A stretch of DNA of 7,207 nucleotides from Clostridia bacterium (lineage in GTDB: Bacteria; Bacillota; Clostridia; Oscillospirales; Acutalibacteraceae), in contig JAFWCS010000015.1 in assembly GCA_017534365.1 (NCBI GenBank), forward strand, positions 1 to 7,207. The letters run 5' to 3'. The notes beneath the pieces were generated by a model. It was not told the DNA's origin and did no database searches. It saw only the letters and a list, made by a program, of their open reading frames with translations. Positions 1 to 5,318 of this stretch are shown here, piece after piece. Made by a program: the position numbers and the translations under genes. Position 1 is the first letter of the stretch. Every line of letters begins with the position of its first letter.

Positions 1-494
1 AGGTATTCGCGGATGGAGCCCGCGTTGATGTGTCCGCACGATTCGAGCACCATACGCGTCTGCTTATTATAGAAGGGGATCTCCTCCTGCTTTTTGATGA
101 CCGCACCCTCTTTTTTATAGCCGAGGCGCTCGATGAACCGGCCGTTTACGACCGTTTCGTCGATGATCTCCTCACAGTCGGTCAGCTTGACCTTCGTATA
201 AAGCCATCCGTTCGGATCGATGCGGACGAGCGGACCCATTTCGCAAAAGCCGTGGCAGCCGCTTTTCTTGACGCCGACGACTTCGCCGTGCGGTTCTTCC
301 GCAAGTTCGACCTCCGCCGGAATCTCCTTTTCCTTGAGAAGCTCCTGCAGTTTTGCGTATATGTCGAGAGAACCGCCCGCAACGCAGCCCGTGCCGCCGC
401 ATACGAGTATCTTCGTCTTTTCCGCCGCAAGCGCCTGCCTGCACACATTGCGCAGCGCGTTCAGTTCGCTTCTGGAATTCAGCTTATGCGTCAT
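1..494 (-). CDS. nuoF: NuoF/HydB-like NADH-binding flavoprotein subunit, N-terminal part (runs off left edge)
   Basis: Open frame from ATG at 494 to the window edge, giving 164 complete codons with no stop, so this is only the N-terminus of a protein that is usually about 600 aa. Residues ~28-115 form a thioredoxin-fold [2Fe-2S] domain with a CX4C pair at C32/C37 (CGGTGC) and a CX3C pair at C80/C84 (CHGFC). The stretch from ~139 (PFYNKQTRMVLESCG) matches the linker that precedes the FMN/NADH-binding core in HydB/HndC-type NuoF proteins of bifurcating [FeFe] hydrogenases. The extra N-terminal ferredoxin domain separates this type from respiratory complex I NuoF. The start is set by an AGGAGGG ribosome site (504-510) nine bases upstream and by ATGA overlap with the nuoE stop. 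In the family it takes electrons from NADH through FMN and passes them to iron-sulfur clusters. The FMN, NADH and C-terminal cluster domains are outside the window, so hydB and a formate-dehydrogenase beta subunit cannot be fully separated. Confidence 0.9.
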   Translation of the reverse strand, partial: MTHKLNSRSELNALRNVCRQALAAEKTKILVCGGTGCVAGGSLDIYAKLQELLKEKEIPAEVELAEEPHGEVVGVKKSGCHGFCEMGPLVRIDPNGWLYTKVKLTDCEEIIDETVVNGRFIERLGYKKEGAVIKKQEEIPFYNKQTRMVLESCGHINAGSIREY

Positions 495-988
495 ATCCCG
501 GATCCCTCCTTTTCGATCTCCGACCTCAGTTCGGAAAGCAGCTCGTCCGCCTTCTCGGGGGTCATGGCGGGATAGACCTTGCCGTTGACCGTTATAACGG
601 GCGCCAATCCGCATGCGCCAAGGCACGAAACCGTTTCAACGGTGAAGTTCAGGTCGTCCGTGGTTTTCTTTTCTTCGGAAAGCCCCAGCGAATCGCGCAG
701 CCGGTTTAAGATCGGCAGCGAATTGCGCACGTGGCACGCGGTCCCGTCGCAGCAGCGGATCACGTATCTGCCCTTCGGTTCCAAAGAGAAGTTTTCGTAG
801 AACGTCGCGACGCCGTAAAGCCGCGCCTCCCCCACGCCGATCGCGCTTGCCACATAGGGAAATACCTCTCGCGGCAGATAGTGATACACTTCCTGAATGT
901 CCTGAAGAATCGCGATGGTCGAACGCTCGGCCCGCGGGCGGCGGGACAGTATCTCGTCGATCACCTTGAAATCGATGGTGTTGGCCAT
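491..988 (-). CDS. nuoE: NuoE/HydC-like [2Fe-2S] subunit of an NADH-dependent hydrogenase or oxidoreductase
   Basis: Encodes 165 aa, the normal length for complex I 24-kDa/HydC/HndA proteins. Residues ~5-72 are the N-terminal helical region, including the family-typical stretch around LQDIQEVYHYLP and the YGVATFYENF motif. Residues ~75-155 are a thioredoxin-fold ferredoxin whose [2Fe-2S] ligands are C80, C85 (CDGTAC), C122 and C126 (CLGAC); C79 is an additional Cys. The start at 988 follows GGAGG (993-997) at four bases. The stop overlaps the nuoF start (ATGA), so the two subunits are probably translationally coupled and assemble together. In bifurcating hydrogenases this subunit accompanies the NADH-oxidising NuoF-like subunit in the cytoplasm. 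With no complex I membrane genes nearby and a hydrogenase-related operon upstream, a hydrogenase (HydC) role is much more likely than a respiratory one. Confidence 0.93.
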   Translation of the reverse strand: MANTIDFKVIDEILSRRPRAERSTIAILQDIQEVYHYLPREVFPYVASAIGVGEARLYGVATFYENFSLEPKGRYVIRCCDGTACHVRNSLPILNRLRDSLGLSEEKKTTDDLNFTVETVSCLGACGLAPVITVNGKVYPAMTPEKADELLSELRSEIEKEGSGI

Positions 989-1032
989 GGTTCCTCCTTG
1001 TTTTCCTTTTTTTCTGCCGTTGTTTCAATCAA

Positions 1033-2208
1033 TTAAAAATAACTGACCTTGACGCGTTTGCCCATCTCCTTGAGACATTCGGAAAGCTCCTTCACGATGT
1101 TCATTTTGATGTTGAAGTTGATAGGCAGATCCGGGTTCTGATGCGCCGGGTTCATTGCCCGGCCCACGTAAAAGTTGATATCCGTTGCTTCCTCAAACAG
1201 CAGACGGCAGATCTCGGATGCGCCGTCGTGTTTGTATCCCCAGTTGGTGTATTCCTTGTTTTCGGAAAGGTAATCCGTTGCATAGGTCAGCACCTTGCTC
1301 ATGGTAACAACGCCTTCGGTAACAAGATCCACTCCCTCTATCGTCGCCGTGGGCGGCACGCCGCTTGCAAGATCGTAATTCAGCTGCACCGTGACCGGCT
1401 TATGCAGCCAGTTTGCGGCGATCGAAGAAGTCGTTCCGCCGCAGATGATATGCTTTCCTTCCTTTGAGAAGAACAGGCTCATCATGCGGTTGCAGTCGTC
1501 CGCGTTTGCGGGCGGTCCGAACAGTATGTTCATCGGCTCGCGCCGGCGGATGCGCACGACGCATGCGGTAGCGTCGTCGCCCGGCTCCCCGCCGTAAAGC
1601 TTGTTGCATTCGTCCACCAGCATCGTGGAAAGCACCTTTGCGGTGTATCCGGCAACAGACACGGTCTCCATAAACGCCGCGATATCGTCTCGCTGCCAGC
1701 CGAAGTTGTATGCGCTGCCCAGTCCCGCATGGGGGCATCCGTCGCTCATTGCAACGAACAGATCGTTTTCCTTAAGGCGCATCCGCGTGCGATAGATCTT
1801 CTTTCCGCCAATGTTCGTTTCGGTCGTCGGATAGTCGGTTACCTTGTCGTCGCGTATAAATATCACCATCGGATTGTCGTACTGGATCAGTTCCACGGTT
1901 TCGTTTCCGATCAAATGGATGATCGTGAACGTTGAATATGCAACGCCGCGCACCGAGCAGACCGGCAGCGTTGCGGCGATCGTCGAAACGCAGTCCTCCA
2001 CGGAAAGCCCCTCCGACATCATAGTCGATATGATCTTTGACGTCAACGTGGAAAGTATGCTTGCCTTTACGCCGCTGCCGAGTCCGTCCGCCAGAACGAT
2101 CACGGTCGAGCCGTCGTCGCGCTCCACTATGTCTACGTGGTCGCCGCAAAGCTGCTCGCCCGCGTGGTTGATGCTTTTATAGCCGATATCGGCGCAAAGG
2201 TCATTCAT
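1033..2208 (-). CDS. SpoIIE/PP2C-family serine phosphatase with an extra C-terminal domain, HydS-associated
   Basis: Encodes 391 aa. Residues ~10-222 carry the PP2C/SpoIIE metal-site series: GD at 22-23, ADGLGSG with D41, SDG with D156, and GDDAT with D211/D212. The acidic ligands are intact, so an active Mn/Mg-dependent Ser/Thr phosphatase is expected. Residues ~226-391 form a second domain, beginning NILFGPPANADDC and containing ICGGTTSSIA. I cannot assign it to a named family with certainty, but this two-part architecture is familiar beside sensory [FeFe] hydrogenases. No transmembrane segment or signal peptide is apparent, so it should be cytoplasmic. It starts inside hydS (8-nt overlap) with AAGGAG (2219-2224) ten bases upstream, arguing for coupled synthesis. 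Inferred role: output module that turns the HydS signal into dephosphorylation of an unknown target. The 44-nt A-rich gap to nuoE shows no terminator. Confidence 0.88.
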   Translation of the reverse strand: MNDLCADIGYKSINHAGEQLCGDHVDIVERDDGSTVIVLADGLGSGVKASILSTLTSKIISTMMSEGLSVEDCVSTIAATLPVCSVRGVAYSTFTIIHLIGNETVELIQYDNPMVIFIRDDKVTDYPTTETNIGGKKIYRTRMRLKENDLFVAMSDGCPHAGLGSAYNFGWQRDDIAAFMETVSVAGYTAKVLSTMLVDECNKLYGGEPGDDATACVVRIRRREPMNILFGPPANADDCNRMMSLFFSKEGKHIICGGTTSSIAANWLHKPVTVQLNYDLASGVPPTATIEGVDLVTEGVVTMSKVLTYATDYLSENKEYTNWGYKHDGASEICRLLFEEATDINFYVGRAMNPAHQNPDLPINFNIKMNIVKELSECLKEMGKRVKVSYF

Positions 2209-3877
2209 GGACGATCGTCTCCTTCAGTCGGGTCAGCGCGATCTTGGTCTCCGCCGCAGTTTCTCCGAGCAGCGATGCGATCTCCTGCACTATGCGCATC
2301 TGCTTGTCGACCACGTTATCCGCGATCGCAACCGTTTCGCGGCTGATCTCTTCCTTCTTGCTGCGTTCTTCCTCCTCGCGGGTGACGTCGCGCATGATGC
2401 ACAAAAGTCCGCGCTTATCCCCCGTGGGAACGATCGTCTGCTGCACGAAGCGCTTGTATTCCGCAAGGTAGACAGGCTTGTTATAAATTCCTCTGCCCTT
2501 GGTCTGAACCTCCACGAACGCGGCCGGATCCATAATGCGGATCACGTTGTCGCCGAGGATATCGGAGGAATACCGAATATTCATCAGCTCCATCGCCGCC
2601 GCATTGATCTGCTGCACTTCCATGCGGTCGTTTACGACCACGATCGCGTTAGGCGAATTGTTGACGATCGCATCGGAAAAGCTCTCCGCTTTTTCCTTCA
2701 AAAACGGCAGGCACATCGATATGTCCGCTTTGCCCTGATAGATCGCCTTCGCCTTGTCGCGGCAGGTGTTATAGCCGCATGTGCCGCAGTTCAGTTCGTC
2801 TTCGGGCTTGAACTTGCCCATCTGATGCAGTATCTCGCGTATCTCGTATTCGTCCGGTATCGCGTTGTTCATTTGGATCGGCATGAAGCCGCGGCGGATG
2901 CGCAGGGGCTCCGGCTGATCGACGATAAAATCGTTTTTTCCGGCAAACGACGCAACAGCCACATAGTCGCGCACGGGGCTTCTGTGGTATTTTTCCATTA
3001 CGGGACCGTTGATGCAGCTGCCCGGGCACGCCGACATCTCGATAAAGCACTTGTGGATATTGCCCCGCTCGATGTCCTCAAGGGCCATGATGCAGTTTTC
3101 CACGTCGTCGATCGCAAGGTAGGTATAATCCTTCGCATCCAGATCCATCGATTTCAGAATGCCGCCGGTGGTGGGGAAGAATCTCGCTTTGCTGTTCTCG
3201 TCGGGTTCCACGCGCGCTTCAAGCGTGATGTTCTCGCGCTTCAGCCAGTTTGTGAGCTCTTCAAACGTAAGTACCGCGTCCACGATATCCTGGAACAGTG
3301 CGCCTTCGTCCTTTTTCGCAACGCAAGGCCCGATAAAGACCGTTTTCGCGTTCGGGAAGCGCCGCTTGATGTCGCTGCAGTGCGCCAGCATGGGCGACTG
3401 CACGTCCGCCAGATACGGCAGCTCTTTCGGGAAATACTTCTGGATTAGCCGATTGACGGAATGACAGCACGCAGAAATTATGATATCGCGATGATCCTCG
3501 CGCAGCATCCTGTCATACTCGCGCTTGACGATCGTTGCGCCTATCGCCGTTTCCTCGACGTCGGCAAATCCAAGTTTTTTCAGCGCCTCCCGCATGGATC
3601 CGATGCCCACGCCGTCATAGTTGGCGATAAACGACGGCGCAAGGCTGACGTACACCGGGTCGCCGCTCTGCAGCAGAACACGCACCTTTTCGGTGTCGTC
3701 CACGATCTCCTTGGCGCCCTGCGGACATACTACGAAGCAATGTCCGCATAAAATGCACTCGTTGGGAATAATATTCGCCTGTCCCGCGGAAAAGCGGATC
3801 GACTTTACGGGACAGTGGCGAATACATTTGTAACAGTTTTTACAATTGGATTTTTTAAGTCGCAGACAATCGGCCAT
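2201..3877 (-). CDS. hydS: Sensory-type (group C, HydS-like) [FeFe] hydrogenase with C-terminal PAS domain
   Basis: Encodes 558 aa. Residues 12-22 and 41-51 are two CX2CX2CX3C [4Fe-4S] ferredoxin motifs. Residues ~75-320 are the H-cluster domain: L1 SACCHSV (C137, C138), L2 GPCVAKKDE (C185, K188) and L3 EMSACPGSCINGP (C284, C288). The cubane and bridging cysteines are present. The two methionines that flank the diiron site in catalytic enzymes (MPC and the Met of MAC) are G183 and S282, and the GGG of L3 is lost, as expected for sensory rather than turnover enzymes. A further FeS domain has C364, C367, C372 and C389. Residues ~402-500 are a PAS domain, followed by a helical tail (~500-558) with no phosphoacceptor-like histidine except H557. 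An AAGGA site (3886-3890) lies eight bases before the ATG. Likely a cytoplasmic H2 or redox sensor signalling through the overlapping phosphatase gene. The family is firm; the sensory role is inferred from architecture and context. Confidence 0.92.
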   Translation of the reverse strand: MADCLRLKKSNCKNCYKCIRHCPVKSIRFSAGQANIIPNECILCGHCFVVCPQGAKEIVDDTEKVRVLLQSGDPVYVSLAPSFIANYDGVGIGSMREALKKLGFADVEETAIGATIVKREYDRMLREDHRDIIISACCHSVNRLIQKYFPKELPYLADVQSPMLAHCSDIKRRFPNAKTVFIGPCVAKKDEGALFQDIVDAVLTFEELTNWLKRENITLEARVEPDENSKARFFPTTGGILKSMDLDAKDYTYLAIDDVENCIMALEDIERGNIHKCFIEMSACPGSCINGPVMEKYHRSPVRDYVAVASFAGKNDFIVDQPEPLRIRRGFMPIQMNNAIPDEYEIREILHQMGKFKPEDELNCGTCGYNTCRDKAKAIYQGKADISMCLPFLKEKAESFSDAIVNNSPNAIVVVNDRMEVQQINAAAMELMNIRYSSDILGDNVIRIMDPAAFVEVQTKGRGIYNKPVYLAEYKRFVQQTIVPTGDKRGLLCIMRDVTREEEERSKKEEISRETVAIADNVVDKQMRIVQEIASLLGETAAETKIALTRLKETIVHE

Positions 3878-3892
3878 AACGTTTATCCTTTC

Positions 3893-4144
3893 TTACTGCA
3901 TCCGAGACATGATATTCTGTTCAAAAAAAGCGTCGAACCCTTCCGGCGTGATCCCGATAAACTCATCGTCGTCCACCCTGATCGTGACGCCGGTACGGTT
4001 GCATTTGCCGCAGCAAAAGCTTCCGGAAAGAACGATCTCGTCCTCCAGCTTTCGTTCTTTGATAAGCTGCTGCAGCCGTTCCACAATGCGCTCGGATCCT
4101 TTAAGATGACAGGATGAGCCCACACAAACCGTTACTATGATCAT
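3893..4144 (-). CDS. Small thioredoxin-fold [2Fe-2S] ferredoxin (second of a tandem pair)
   Basis: Encodes 83 aa, a stand-alone NuoE-C-terminal/HndB-like ferredoxin. Cluster ligands are CX4C at C7/C12 (CVGSSCH) and CX3C at C44/C48 (CCGKC), with an extra adjacent C45 giving a Cys-Cys pair. The upstream neighbour is a paralogue: about 25 of 44 positions match between the first Cys and the Arg two residues after the last ligand. The start is fixed by ATGA overlap with that gene's stop and by GAGGG (4152-4156) seven bases upstream. Fifteen bases separate its stop from hydS. Inferred role: cytoplasmic one-electron carrier between the HydS sensor or the bifurcating hydrogenase and other partners; the actual partner cannot be read from sequence. 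Confidence 0.88.
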   Translation of the reverse strand: MIIVTVCVGSSCHLKGSERIVERLQQLIKERKLEDEIVLSGSFCCGKCNRTGVTIRVDDDEFIGITPEGFDAFFEQNIMSRMQ

Positions 4145-4386
4145 TTCTTTACCCTCGATTCAATTTCTGTCAGAAAAAAATCTTCCGCGTTTTCGGGTTG
4201 TATGGAGAACCGGTCTCCGTCCACCGTCACGCAGATCCCTCTGCTGCATTGCCCCATGCAGAACCGTCCTTCCAGCTCGACAACGTCGTCCAGCTTCTTC
4301 TCCTCGATCAGCCGCTGCAGCTGTTCCACCACATATCGCGAACCGTTCAGATGGCATGCAGATCCGATGCAAACCGCAACCTTCAT
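4141..4386 (-). CDS. Small thioredoxin-fold [2Fe-2S] ferredoxin (first of a tandem pair)
   Basis: Encodes 81 aa beginning MKVAVCIGSACH. A CX4C pair (C6/C11) and a CX3C pair (C43/C47, CMGQC) are the ligands expected for a [2Fe-2S] cluster of the NuoE-C-terminal type. C52 is additional. The frame stays open upstream to 4491, but that part lies inside the kinase-like gene. The ATG at 4386 is chosen because it aligns with the paralogue's N-terminus and makes an ATGA overlap with the upstream stop. The G-rich stretch ten bases ahead is a modest ribosome site, so translation may depend on coupling. Its stop overlaps the next ferredoxin's start. Function beyond electron transfer in the hydrogenase/sensor system is inference. 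Confidence 0.88.
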   Translation of the reverse strand: MKVAVCIGSACHLNGSRYVVEQLQRLIEEKKLDDVVELEGRFCMGQCSRGICVTVDGDRFSIQPENAEDFFLTEIESRVKK

Positions 4387-5144
4387 TCTTCTTTTTCCCC
4401 CCGATCTTCCGTTTTGATGCAGTGCAGCAAAAGCGCGCGCTTGCGCTCGTTTGCTTTTCCGTAGTGCGCGGCGGCCGCAATCGGGATCCATTGTTCAAAC
4501 AGCGCCGCGTCGACGCCTTTCAGCGTCAGGAACCGTTCCCGGTAGAGCTCCGCTTCCCTGCCGAATCCGTCAAGCTGCATCAAAAGATACGTCCATGCGC
4601 CGTCCGCCTCGCCCGATCCCCGCATCGCATATTTCCAGTCGAGGATGAACGCCTTTCCGTCCGCAGATTCCATCGCGTTCGAAAGCGCGTATTCTCCGTG
4701 ACAGACTTCGTGCCCGCGCGGCAGCTTTTGCAGCCGCTCCGAAAGGCGCCGGATCAGATCGTACGGAAGCCCCGACCCTTCGATCCGCTGCGCCGCAAGG
4801 TCGTTGATCTGCGGCAGCGCCGAACAACGCTTTTCATGTATCGTTCGCTGCAGCGCCGCCCATTTCAGCAGCAGAGCGTCCGCCTTGGACGGGGATTCGG
4901 TCAGCATGCGCCGAAACGTTTTACCGGCAATGTATTCCGTGATCATCGCCCAACGGTCGTCCACCGTCGTGATCTGCCTGAATCGGGGGACGGGCAGCCC
5001 CAGCTCCTCGGCCAGCGCAAGGTTCATCCCCTCGTTCAGTATCGCCGATTTCGGATAGGACGCCCGATACACCTTGACCGCATTGCCGCCGTCACGGAAC
5101 ACGGTCGTCCGGTTGCTTACCGAAATGATCCGGTCAAGCTTCAT
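4383..5144 (-). CDS. Aminoglycoside-phosphotransferase/choline-kinase-fold protein, substrate unknown
   Basis: Encodes 253 aa, near the usual 250-300 aa of the family. Visible kinase landmarks: K24 in AVKVYR (ATP-binding lysine), E38 in NEGMNLA (helix-C glutamate), a hinge near ITEYIAGKTF (68-77), the catalytic loop CHGEYALSN (148-156) and the metal-binding Asp in ILDW (D169), followed by EADGAW (179-184). The catalytic loop normally reads HGDxxxxN; here the Asp is Glu (E151) while H149, N156 and D169 are kept. Activity is therefore plausible but not assured. ATG at 5144 is preferred to the GTG at 5147 because GGAGG (5151-5155) sits six bases away rather than three. It is first behind the candidate promoter and overlaps the first ferredoxin gene (ATGA), so it is a true operon member. 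A small-molecule kinase, a protein kinase or a regulatory pseudokinase are all possible. There is no evidence for antibiotic resistance. Confidence 0.82.
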   Translation of the reverse strand: MKLDRIISVSNRTTVFRDGGNAVKVYRASYPKSAILNEGMNLALAEELGLPVPRFRQITTVDDRWAMITEYIAGKTFRRMLTESPSKADALLLKWAALQRTIHEKRCSALPQINDLAAQRIEGSGLPYDLIRRLSERLQKLPRGHEVCHGEYALSNAMESADGKAFILDWKYAMRGSGEADGAWTYLLMQLDGFGREAELYRERFLTLKGVDAALFEQWIPIAAAAHYGKANERKRALLLHCIKTEDRGEKEE

Positions 5145-5150
5145 CACACA

Positions 5151-5155
5151 CCTCC
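5151..5155 (-). promoter_or_regulatory. Ribosome binding site deciding the start of the kinase-like gene
   Basis: GGAGG on the minus strand lies six bases before ATG at 5144 and only three before the in-frame GTG at 5147. The spacing favours the ATG. Confidence 0.75.
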
Positions 5156-5180
5156 GAAGCAGTTTTTGTCTCTCGGGAAC

Positions 5181-5210
5181 ATTGTAACAGACTTACCGAT
5201 GAAAGCGCAA
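5181..5210 (-). promoter_or_regulatory. Candidate sigma-A-type extended -10 promoter for the hydrogenase/sensor operon
   Basis: On the minus strand TTGCGC (5205-5210) serves as a -35, then an 18-nt spacer ends in TGT, giving an extended -10 (TGnTACAAT) with the -10 at 5181-5186. TACAAT differs from consensus at one base; the -35 is weaker. Initiation would fall near 5174, leaving a leader of about 30 nt that contains the GGAGG site. It is the best such pair seen in the largest intergenic gap of the window. I saw no clear Rex-like operator palindrome over it. Prediction from sequence only. Confidence 0.6.
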
Positions 5211-5285
5211 AGTTCCGGATCGCCGCAATGCCGTTTTCCGTCGTCACATCGCATACTGCCTGTGCCGCCCGGCCCGTGCATCGAT

Positions 5286-5316
5286 CGGGATAAAGCGGGC
5301 CGCTCCCCTGATCCCG
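5286..5316 (-). other. Inverted repeat just after the nfnB stop (possible weak or factor-assisted terminator)
   Basis: On the minus strand CGGGAT and ATCCCG form a 6-bp outer stem around a second palindrome, AGCGGCCCGCT (5294-5304). It begins three bases after the nfnB stop. No U-tract follows, so it is not a standard intrinsic terminator. It may mark the end of the nfnAB transcript, protect its 3' end, or have no function. The remainder of the 5148-5318 gap holds the promoter above and nothing else I can support. Confidence 0.35.
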
Positions 5317-5318
5317 CG

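Noticed and set aside
989..1032. Terminator or separate promoter between the phosphatase gene and nuoE
   Set aside because: The 44-nt gap is A-rich with a strong ribosome site but no hairpin or convincing -35/-10 pair.
2207..3448. Long plus-strand open frame (413 codons) opposite hydS
   Set aside because: It mirrors the conserved hydrogenase and PAS coding sequence and has no family signature of its own; a shadow of codon bias.
4387..4491. N-terminal extension of the first small ferredoxin (start at 4491)
   Set aside because: The extension lies inside the kinase-like gene, has no homology to the paralogue and is basic and low in family character; the ATGA-coupled start at 4386 fits better.
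4383..5144. Aminoglycoside resistance gene
   Set aside because: Only the broad kinase fold is shared; the catalytic loop is altered and the operon context is redox metabolism, with no mobile element nearby.
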